The notes under the pieces were generated by a model. That model did not search any database and was not told where the DNA came from. It saw only the letters and a program-made list of their open reading frames with translations. From contig JBDRVV010000014.1 of the NCBI GenBank assembly GCA_039802005.1, positions 1,451 through 64,415 on the forward strand: a stretch of DNA of 62,965 bases, read 5' to 3'. The DNA is from a candidate division WOR-3 bacterium. Its GTDB lineage: Bacteria; Hydrothermota; Tepidihabitantia; SM23-42; JAOAFX01. A program made the position numbers and the translations under genes. This document shows, in pieces, positions 15,836 through 24,800 of the stretch. Position 1 is the first letter of the stretch. Every line of letters begins with the position of its first letter.

Positions 15836-18800
15836 TTATCTCAACAACACCGCCTTCTCAATCTGCTTATAATCTCCAGCCTCCAACCGCACAAAATAAA
15901 CACCGGCAGGCAACTTGCGACCTAAATCATCACGACCATCCCAAACCAACTGGTTAAATGGTTGAATGGTTAAATGGTTAAATTGCTTAACTACCCGACC
16001 CGAAACATCGTATACACTCAATGAGATTTCGGATTTCGGATTTCGAATTTCGAATTTAATCACAAGGTGATCCCTGCAAGGATTCGGGCAAATCTGCAAA
16101 TCTAATTTTACAGGTTGTAGTTTTGAAGTTTTATCTTCAGCGATTCCGTGTAAACAACCAAAAAAATGCATAATTGAATCAAGCAAAACAGCCCTGGTTG
16201 AAGGTGGTGTTCCATCAAAAAGTGCTCCAAGTTCAAAAGAAGTCGCAACTGTACGATAGATTCCCGCATCATAGGCAACCCCGCAATCAAAATAATTATC
16301 TGTGTCTCTAAAGATTAAAAATGAACCGGGATTTAAAGGACTTATATGGTCCATCCATTCATTCTCACCAGCGTAATTAAAATCCATTCCCTGGGTAAAT
16401 GTTCCAGCAATACCTCCGATTGGTCCCATATTTGACCCACCGTCATCAATTGGGTTTAATCCAAATAGATTTGAAAAATCATAGCCACCCATCATCGGAT
16501 CGTAATACCACACATCACCACCTTCCATATACAATCTACCACCAGACAATGCAAAATCAACCAACCTCTGCGCTTCGGCACTACCCGATTGAATAACATA
16601 GTTATTTGGGAATACCCCTAAACAGACAAATACACAATTGTAGAGATTCAAAATTTGAGGTAGATTTGCACTGATTTCACCTGAGTAGCCCAGACTGGTT
16701 AGTATATTGTGCATATTCTGCCCCGGCTGTGGGGTCAAATCAGGATTCCAAATAAAATAATCTTTCTTTCCGATAACGATAGAAAATGATATTGTATCAT
16801 GATAGAATAAAGAATATAATACCATCTGAAATTCTGCGGATGTTCCCGGAAGGGTTAATGAGTCTGCATATACAATGAATGGGTCTAAATCATTTACTGC
16901 TGAAGAATCAATACCAATATGCGGATAACTTCCAGTTGAATCAGTAATGACCGTATAATTTGAAAGGCCTTGCAATATTGCATACACACTATCAATTGGT
17001 GAATGTCCCGTATTTTTTATCTTTACCTTGACAAATACGGTCTCACCCGGTTCCAGATTAGAATTGCCATTTCCACCACTGATTAAAATTTCAAGGAGAG
17101 TCAATTCCGGAGCAAAAACCGGATGGTTGAAATGCGAAATCCATATCGAATCATTCATATCTTTACAGATCAAATCAAAAGTTATATTGTGTAGGTCAGG
17201 ACAATTTGTGGCTATAGAAAAAACATATCCACTATCACCCGTATAAGATGAATCTCTGCCCTGAATTTCACCAAACCATTTTATTGAATCAAAAATCGTT
17301 GTATATATATCGTTCGTCCTCAATAATCCAAAAACATTATGGGCTGTGCTGTCTCCCCAGTTTTTTATCCACAATGGTAAATTAATCATTTCCCCCGGAT
17401 TAATAAGATTATTGTTATTACCGTATAATGAATCATCAATAACGGATTTCAAATATACTACATAAGGTATTTCTGAGTTTTGAACAGTCATATAACCTTC
17501 ATACGGTTTTAAGTTTTTCCCTGTTACCGTGACATAAATTGTATCTTGAACAATCAATGGATTTATTGAAAAGTAAGCCTGACCATTAATGTCCGTTGTA
17601 TCAAGGACATAGACCCCGGAATCCTGTTTTGCCATTACACAAACAAAGGCATTACTTATTGGTGATAAATCCACTGCTTTATTGACTGCTACTGTAAAGT
17701 TTGCACTACCATAAGGAATCATTTGCGGATGTATTACCAGAAGTGAGCAGGGCGGTGCAGTCCAGATACCCATCTCCGGGTCGCCGATTGTAGTGAACCC
17801 AACATATTCCTCATCACCCCCGGAATATGGATACATAGTATAAACCCTTACTCTGCCGCCCTCACACGCTTCGCCAAAAGTCCTTTTCCCATCAAAAAAT
17901 ACTGCATCAAAAAAGCCGCGCGATACCGCGCTCCTCAAGAATGTAATAAACCCGCCACCGACTGTAGTTGTAGCAAACAAACCAGCGCCGCCTCTCAAAT
18001 TTGTGGGTGAACCGGTGAGAAACCATCTCTCTACCTGGGCAGGTGTCGAACCGGTGCCAATGGTTCTACAAGTAATTGAAAGAACGATAGGTAATTTTGT
18101 GCCATTTGTGGTCAGATCTGGGTTACAATCAAAAGGTGGATACCATTGTCCAAGGCCTGTTCCACGATAAAGCAAAAATCCCCTGCCACTATTTATTGAT
18201 TGATATACACTGTAGGCATTATTACCAAGACCAGCGGACAGGGTATCAATCAAATCATAGCCATTAGAAAGCATTAGATTCTTTGCTTGACGAACATCAT
18301 TCCAATAGACTGTATCATTACCGATTGGTGGATAATAACCATTGTCTTCATTGGCAATAAGACATGCCCGCTTGAACCAGAAGGTATCTGCAGTATTCGG
18401 GTAACGCTCATAAGCAATAATCTTTTGAACAACGGTCTGAACTTCGGTTGTATTATGGACAGTCAACCTTCCTGAGAGAATTTCATTATATAAATTGTCA
18501 TCCATGTTAGTATAATAATTATCTGAATTCCAACCAAGTACAAGAGGAAAGGGTATATAATTGGGGGCACCAACAAAAAGAATGTACTCAGGTTTTACAA
18601 TCCAGTTATTATAAGCATTAACAATATAATCCCTTATCTGGGGCGCAGTTGAGCCAATTTCAGATAATCTTACAACCTTTGTGCGCATTCCTTTCTTATG
18701 TTTCCACTGCGCAAGTGGTAGAATATCATTATAAAAATTATCATGGGTGATTATTAAATATCGCGCACCAATCTCCTGACAATATCCTGTAATAACAAAA

Positions 18801-18838
18801 ATTGCAATCATAAAAAGCCATCTTCGGAAGTAATGCAT
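15836..18838 (-). CDS. C25-family (gingipain-like) protein with substituted catalytic His, sorting domain
   Basis: Secreted 1000-aa protein with a signal peptide (MHYFRRWLFMIAIFVITGYC). Residues ~25-400 form the C25 fold: YLIITHDNFYNDILPLAQWK, YILFVGAPNYIPF, the expected Cys at 257 (IVLSITCRTIG), and TTIGDPEMGIW at its end. Where family members have a GHG motif, this one reads YRGTGLGQW, so Thr227 replaces the catalytic His. It may be inactive, or a binding protein. Residues ~480-690 are Ig-like/CARDB-type repeats, and a ~150-aa ThuA-like or FlhF-like stretch follows (PDLTPQPGQNMHNILTSLGY). The C-terminus is a sorting domain with a short NPKSE repeat and, in the second loop, a different repeat (NHLTIQPFNQ). 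AGGA precedes the ATG. Confidence 0.82.
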   Translation of the reverse strand: MHYFRRWLFMIAIFVITGYCQEIGARYLIITHDNFYNDILPLAQWKHKKGMRTKVVRLSEIGSTAPQIRDYIVNAYNNWIVKPEYILFVGAPNYIPFPLVLGWNSDNYYTNMDDNLYNEILSGRLTVHNTTEVQTVVQKIIAYERYPNTADTFWFKRACLIANEDNGYYPPIGNDTVYWNDVRQAKNLMLSNGYDLIDTLSAGLGNNAYSVYQSINSGRGFLLYRGTGLGQWYPPFDCNPDLTTNGTKLPIVLSITCRTIGTGSTPAQVERWFLTGSPTNLRGGAGLFATTTVGGGFITFLRSAVSRGFFDAVFFDGKRTFGEACEGGRVRVYTMYPYSGGDEEYVGFTTIGDPEMGIWTAPPCSLLVIHPQMIPYGSANFTVAVNKAVDLSPISNAFVCVMAKQDSGVYVLDTTDINGQAYFSINPLIVQDTIYVTVTGKNLKPYEGYMTVQNSEIPYVVYLKSVIDDSLYGNNNNLINPGEMINLPLWIKNWGDSTAHNVFGLLRTNDIYTTIFDSIKWFGEIQGRDSSYTGDSGYVFSIATNCPDLHNITFDLICKDMNDSIWISHFNHPVFAPELTLLEILISGGNGNSNLEPGETVFVKVKIKNTGHSPIDSVYAILQGLSNYTVITDSTGSYPHIGIDSSAVNDLDPFIVYADSLTLPGTSAEFQMVLYSLFYHDTISFSIVIGKKDYFIWNPDLTPQPGQNMHNILTSLGYSGEISANLPQILNLYNCVFVCLGVFPNNYVIQSGSAEAQRLVDFALSGGRLYMEGGDVWYYDPMMGGYDFSNLFGLNPIDDGGSNMGPIGGIAGTFTQGMDFNYAGENEWMDHISPLNPGSFLIFRDTDNYFDCGVAYDAGIYRTVATSFELGALFDGTPPSTRAVLLDSIMHFFGCLHGIAEDKTSKLQPVKLDLQICPNPCRDHLVIKFEIRNPKSEISLSVYDVSGRVVKQFNHLTIQPFNQLVWDGRDDLGRKLPAGVYFVRLEAGDYKQIEKAVLLR

Positions 18839-18853
18839 CGCAGTTCCTATAAA

Positions 18854-18881
18854 ATTATAAACAGACCAAGGTTTAAGTCAA
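18854..18881 (-). promoter_or_regulatory. Promoter of the C25-like gene
   Basis: Minus strand TTGACT (18881-18876), 16-nt spacer, TATAAT (18859-18854). Predicted start ~18847, about 9 nt before ATG 18838; the short leader carries AGGAAC. Confidence 0.8.
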
Positions 18882-18974
18882 GAATAAGTCTGTTTTTGCC
18901 CTCTCAACCTTTAAATCTTAGGCCCAGAATTACAATCCGCTACATACCCCACAGATGGAGATCCAAATAGCAGA

Positions 18975-19060
18975 TAGACAACAACGCATTAGCAAGCCAA
19001 TGCACCTTGTTTTAGTCTCCCCAATGCTCCGTTCCACCGAGGCTCCGACACTCTGTCCAA
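18975..19060. repeat. Dispersed repeat, copy 2
   Basis: Second copy of the repeat at 15470-15560: CAACAACGCATTAGCAAGC, then CAATGCAC, CCGTTCCAC, GGCTCCGACACTCTGTCCAA. It fills most of the 260-bp gap after the M28 peptidase gene. Confidence 0.6.
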
Positions 19061-19098
19061 TTTCTTTTCTCTCTTCCCTTTTTAATCCCTCTTAACCC

Positions 19099-21732
19099 CT
19101 ATCTCAATAAAACAGCTTTTTCGTTCTGCTTAAAATCTCCCGCCTCCAGCCGCACAAAATAAATACCCGCAGGAAGCCTACGACCAAGAAAATCACAGCC
19201 ATCCCAGATGATACCTGATGAATGATTCAGGATACAGGATTCAGGATTAAAAGATTTAACTACCCGCCCAGAAACATCATAAATCTTTAGCGAAATTTCG
19301 GATTGCGAACTGCGGAATGCGGAATTGTTTGGGATTTGGAATTTAATCATGCAATGATTCCGGAATGGATTCGGCATTAATACGATATTTAGATTTTCTG
19401 GTCTCAATGACAAACCATCTTTCTCTTCAATACCAACCGTCGGTGGCCAGGTCGTAAACTTTAAGGCAAACTGAGAAGTAATTGGAACGCCCCACTGGTG
19501 ATATGTCCCATCAAGGTAGTACTGAATACCGACATTCCGCGCATAATTTTGTATACCTATAGTATTATCTGTCTGCTGCATTGAATTCATATACTGGACT
19601 ATTATCTCACCATCCCCTGTTGGCGTCGGATAATAAGCGGGGTCATACAAAATTATCTCAAATGTCTCCAAAGTCGTATTGGCACCATAATGGGGAACCC
19701 TAAACCATTCCACCACAAACCGATGATTTGCCGCATCATTATAATAATAAACATCGCCTGGCGCACCACTAACCCCAGGATCCAAATCATCCCATAAACC
19801 TGCAATACAAGTTCGTGGTGCATTTGTACTCGGCAAACCATAATTCGTTGCATAACTGGATGTTGCTGAATCCAAAGTTACAAATCCGTTTGATGATATT
19901 GAAATACGATTGTAATTCAGACCATAGTATTTAAAGGTAAAAGGCAACCCCACACGTCTCACCTGGTCATCGCTCAGATTTAACGATGTTCCAGGATTCT
20001 GAGTTTGTGTCGTATCTATCGCAAACCAGTTATATACCGGTGCCTGCTGATATGGGCAACCTGACCAGTAAACATAGTAATAACCGGTATCAGTGGGCAT
20101 TGGACGACCAACGGTTAAACTGAAATTCCTTGTCCAGGATGTTTCAGCACAAACTATATACAGTTGAAAGTCAACAGTATGACCAATAGGACAGGTTGAT
20201 GAGACAGAAACACGGAATGGATCCGAAGAATTATTTGCGGAATCACCCGCAGGTATCGTACCGTATGTTGTGGTTGAATCGATTAGTATAATATAATCAT
20301 CATTCTCACGCAAGCGTGCCGTTGTATTCGTCGCCTGCACACCACCTGCATTTCTGACATAGCATACAATCCCAGCATTCTCACCAGGATCAAGCCTACC
20401 ATTATTATTATTATCTTCCACAACTGCGGTACGATTGAGTAAAACATTTGGACGGTTAGATTCATAAGGTTTTATCAAAACACAAAGCGCAGCGACCTCG
20501 GCTTTTATAACTTCTGTAGCAAAGGCGTTATTATTATATCCTGCACCAATTGTGTCATGTGTTGTATGATAATGAGGATTTGTAGGCCAGTAATCTTCTA
20601 TATTACATAAACCATGATAACCGTTGTCATAAAAAGGTTGAATATCAGACGGAATTGACGATACAGTCTGCTTAATGGTGAGCAAATTCGTATAGGTATC
20701 AGCACAGGCGATAAAGAAATCTGCAAACGGGGTATTGGCACTGTTGGTTAAGACATTACAATCTTCAGGTGAAGCATCAACATACCCGATCATATCGCCA
20801 TTTAGAACACCAAGTATACTATCACCCTGCTGCCGGGCATTGTTTGCATAATATGTGCTTCCATAAAGTCCTTGCTCTTCACCGCTGAAGGCAATAAATC
20901 TTGCTGAATATTCAAATTGGTAGTTTCTCATTACCCTTGCTGCCTCAAGCGCGGCCACAGTGCCACTTGCATTATCATCCGCACCCGGTGCTATGCTCGG
21001 CGCCTGATTAGATGTCGCATCAAAATGTCCATCAATTATCGCATAAATATTGGGGTATAAAATTCCTCTTTTTATTCCGATCACATTTGGAGCATACCCA
21101 GAAGTATGATATTGAAAATAAACCGAATCACATCCATATTCCAGAAATTTATTCCTTATCCAGTTAGCAGCAGCAAAACAGGAGTCATGGGTTGAATACC
21201 TGGTTCTGAAATTTTGCAATCTCCTTACAAAACTTAAAATCGTATCTGGATTAACGCTGTTCACAATTTGTTGTATCGTTGGATTACTACGCACTTCTGG
21301 AAAAGTCATTGCATTAGTCTTTATTATTGGTTTAAACGATAACCGCACTATCTCAACCGGTTCTCGGTTTAAAAGCAAAAGTGCGTCAGTCTTTAATTTT
21401 AACAAAAAAACATTATTATCTTTTGTCAATAAATCTCCATATTTATCAAGTTCAACAGGCTTGTTAAACTGATAAAGTAAGTAGTAATCTCCTTCCTGTG
21501 GGCTCTTAGAAAGAATCTGATAATCAAAATCTCTTAGTTTTGTAAATTCTTTATCATCAATTATTGCAATTGCACAATTATCCAATTCTTTTATTATATC
21601 AATTTCTTTTTCAAAAAGTGGTGTAAGCCTTCCCCCTCCCAGTTCAATCCTCACCAGATTGCTTTCTGCATTCGCTAAAGTAAATAGAGCAAAAAAAGAA
21701 AAAAATATCAACACAACTCTAATACCCTTCAT
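19099..21732 (-). CDS. Secreted M28-family zinc peptidase with sorting domain
   Basis: Predicted exported aminopeptidase of 877 aa. Signal peptide MKGIRVVLIFFSFFALFTLANA. The M28 catalytic core spans ~155-410 with all expected zinc ligands and catalytic residues in order: His236 (IIDGHFDAT), Asp in GADDNASGT (~252), Glu285/286 in AFSGEEQGLYGS, Asp313 in LNGDMIGY and His389 in HYHTTHDT. A CARDB-like Ig segment (~425-530) and a beta-rich domain (~545-780; contains RVGLPFTFKYYGLNYNRISI) follow. The C-terminal sorting domain carries both in-frame repeats (DNA ~19292-19347 and 19209-19251). AAGGAAG precedes the ATG. It sits in a same-strand run of secreted peptidases. Confidence 0.9.
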   Translation of the reverse strand: MKGIRVVLIFFSFFALFTLANAESNLVRIELGGGRLTPLFEKEIDIIKELDNCAIAIIDDKEFTKLRDFDYQILSKSPQEGDYYLLYQFNKPVELDKYGDLLTKDNNVFLLKLKTDALLLLNREPVEIVRLSFKPIIKTNAMTFPEVRSNPTIQQIVNSVNPDTILSFVRRLQNFRTRYSTHDSCFAAANWIRNKFLEYGCDSVYFQYHTSGYAPNVIGIKRGILYPNIYAIIDGHFDATSNQAPSIAPGADDNASGTVAALEAARVMRNYQFEYSARFIAFSGEEQGLYGSTYYANNARQQGDSILGVLNGDMIGYVDASPEDCNVLTNSANTPFADFFIACADTYTNLLTIKQTVSSIPSDIQPFYDNGYHGLCNIEDYWPTNPHYHTTHDTIGAGYNNNAFATEVIKAEVAALCVLIKPYESNRPNVLLNRTAVVEDNNNNGRLDPGENAGIVCYVRNAGGVQATNTTARLRENDDYIILIDSTTTYGTIPAGDSANNSSDPFRVSVSSTCPIGHTVDFQLYIVCAETSWTRNFSLTVGRPMPTDTGYYYVYWSGCPYQQAPVYNWFAIDTTQTQNPGTSLNLSDDQVRRVGLPFTFKYYGLNYNRISISSNGFVTLDSATSSYATNYGLPSTNAPRTCIAGLWDDLDPGVSGAPGDVYYYNDAANHRFVVEWFRVPHYGANTTLETFEIILYDPAYYPTPTGDGEIIVQYMNSMQQTDNTIGIQNYARNVGIQYYLDGTYHQWGVPITSQFALKFTTWPPTVGIEEKDGLSLRPENLNIVLMPNPFRNHCMIKFQIPNNSAFRSSQSEISLKIYDVSGRVVKSFNPESCILNHSSGIIWDGCDFLGRRLPAGIYFVRLEAGDFKQNEKAVLLR

Positions 21733-21778
21733 TTTATCTTCCTTTGTTTATTTCGTTTTAATTTTTATTCACTAATAA

Positions 21779-21816
21779 ATGGGTGGGGGATAGATTTTAT
21801 ATCATCCCCCACCCAT
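21779..21816 (-). terminator. Terminator after the S8 peptidase gene
   Basis: A perfect 13-bp stem (ATGGGTGGGGGAT at 21779-21791, ATCCCCCACCCAT at 21804-21816) with a 12-nt loop, followed on the minus strand by TTATTAG. It lies 8 nt beyond the S8 stop and before the M28 start, so the M28 gene probably has its own promoter. Confidence 0.75.
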
Positions 21817-21823
21817 TGTCTTT

Positions 21824-24800
21824 TTATTTCAGTAGTACCGTCTTCTTTGTATCAACGAAGTTATCAGAACTCATCTGGTAGAAATATATTCCTGCAGATA
21901 GTTTTCTTCCTGCATCATCCTTTCCATCCCAGATTATGGAATAGAAGCCGGGCTCTTTTTCAACATCAACAAGCGTTCGCACAACCTGTCCGAGACAATT
22001 GTATATCTTCAAGGTCACTCTACCAGCCTTCGGAATTGCATAATTAATACGAACCATTCCCTTTGTCGGATTGGGCATCGGGTTTGATAAATTGTAGATC
22101 AATGGTGAAAGATTAGCCTCTTCTATACCTACATTGGGACGAATATCGCCGTTAATGAGTGTAAATGTCCTGTAATACCAGGCACCCCAGTTTTGTGCAC
22201 GGAATGTTGCATTGTCACGGCCACGGACAAATAGTGAACAAACACGGTCAACGCCAGGAGTATATAATAGTCTGATTGAACCGATGACATCCTCAACAAT
22301 TTCATCCCAGGCACCATCAACGACCTGCATTGGCACTTCACCACTGGAATTTCCGCTTGGACTTTTAACAATATAACTTGCCGCACCAATTGTGCTCAAC
22401 CCGGTTTCAGAATCGCTGACCACGGCAGTGAATGTTAATAGTGTATCAGTGGCAGTCACAAATTTCGGATTGTTTGCAACGACTATTGAATTCGGAATAA
22501 CCTTTGGTCCAAGGTCATCATTGCCTGCAATATTAATACGGAAATTACCGGTCTCAGCAAAGCCCTTCATAGAAGGATAGACATTTTTATCATTTACGGT
22601 CACACGGACGCGGTATTTGGTGCCGTTCTGTAAGGCAGAAATATTCCAGGAATAAGGTGATGTAAGATTGGTTCCTGAAGTGATGAGATACCAGGTTGAA
22701 CCACCATCCGGTGAATATTCAATCCAGGTGGTATCAATCTGGGCACCACCATAAGCAGTGGCAGTCCAGGCGATTGAGATCGGGCTTGATGTATAAGTCT
22801 GTCCTCCCACTGGTGAAGATATAGTAACATCCGGGTGATCATGACCTATTAGCCAAATGAACATATTATTGAGAATATCAGTTCTCGTTGTGCTATTAGG
22901 ATTGGTAGTATCAATTTGAGTAATTTCAAAGCAGTTAGTTACAACCCTTGTACGCTGACCACCCCATACACCATCACCCGGCGTTCCCATATTATTAGTA
23001 GATTCCCATTTGATACCGCAAGAATCATTTGCTACGTTACCGTGCCAGACATAGGTTCCAGTACCTGACGCTCCGGTGCCCGACAGTCTAATTGAATCAC
23101 CAGCCGCGCCCTGACGGAAAGGCTGGTAGACAACACCGCCAGTATAATTACCCGATATCGGATCACCCGCTATACCCCGCAATGAAGTCCATGAAGTCGC
23201 AGTAATATCACCTATGTACCGAAAATGCAGATAATCCTTAGCAAATAGCGTATCAACCCGGCTGTACTGCCATGTATCCCAGCCAATATCATGACCAGTC
23301 ATTGCAAATCTTGCACCACCATTATGGTAGGTTTTTATTGTTTCTTTCTGAGCAACAGTCCAAACCGGATAATTTTCCTGCCCAACCTGGAAATATACTG
23401 CCTTAAACCACTTGAGATTATCCCGTCTGTACTGTCCCTGGTCTTTTGTTGACCACCAGTTGTATGTCCAACCACCAGCATTTAGGGCATTCTTCATAAA
23501 ATCAGGATGAGCAAATTCAGTTCCCTGGAGATTATTGTTAAGAAGAACAACGAGCACATCAATTCCTGCCTGTGCCTTGGTCTTGAATGTATAATGTGCT
23601 CCACCATTGTTATCACGAACTGCATTACCCCTGAAATCTTTGGATTCAACATCATAATAATAAATTGTATTCGGTGTCAAACCAGTAAGTTTTACCCGAT
23701 GCGGCATACAATATGGTGTGTCAACCTGCGCAACAAGGTTAAGATTGCTCGGGTTTGTTCCATAATAAATCTTTGAATTTGCACCTTCATTCGTTGTCCA
23801 GCAAACATCTACTGAAGTGGCATCAATATTTTCACAATGGACATTAGAGATCGTGAAATACCAGGCATCTACTGCTGCCCAGGTCGTAGAAATATAAGAA
23901 GGATTGTTATCGGTATAAGAAACATAAATCGTATCACCCTGGCAGACCGATAACCTGCCATCACCATGTACTGCTCCACGGAAAAGCAAAGGCATTTCAC
24001 CTTTGAATACATAGGCACTCTCAGCAAGTTCAACACACTTTAATGTCTCAGGTTGTGTCTCAATATATTTTCCTGTCAAAACAACACGAACTGTATCACG
24101 AATACCAACGGCCCCATAATTCGGGTCTTCAACCCTTACCCTTACAGTATCAATGATAAAATCATTAGCACGATAAGCAGGTTTATCTGTAGAAACAACC
24201 CCAGCAACAGTCGCTGCCGAGTAGGTGATTACCAGTGCATAAGGTTGTGGACCATATGGAACATTCCTGCCTTCTATCCGTACAAGCCAATCTCCCGCGG
24301 TCGGCGAATCTATTCTTGCACACTCCTCCACATTCAAAGAATCTCTTCCTGCCGGATTCGCTACCGAATAGCCACCCGAATATTGATTACCACGATAATA
24401 AGTAGAGCCTATCTGGACATACAAATCAAGGTCATTGACAATTTGTTTGTTGGCGGCAGGATTACCCGGATAATCAGTCCAGACAACTGTTATCTTCAAA
24501 TTCGTTGCGCCCGAAGGGACATTAAAACGATAATCCTTTCTCTCGCCAGTCAGGACACCAATTGTATCATCAAGCAATAATGTTTTTCGGGTATCACCGG
24601 CAAAATATAGTGTGGAATCAAGGTCAACCCGACCCCAACCCACATTGTTATCCGGAACCGTATAACCAGTGATATTTGGATCTGCACAATTAATCAAGAT
24701 TGCCTTTATCATTGCCGCACTGATATAAGACCAGGCATTTCCGGCGACCTTTTTACCGGTAGGATACCAACCCTCTCTTAAGTATTGTCTAACCAGTGCA

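Noticed and set aside
24053-24580. Plus-strand ORF of 175 aa
   Set aside because: Antisense to the S8 peptidase, Cys/Ile-rich with no domain or ribosome site; the minus frame has clear subtilase motifs.
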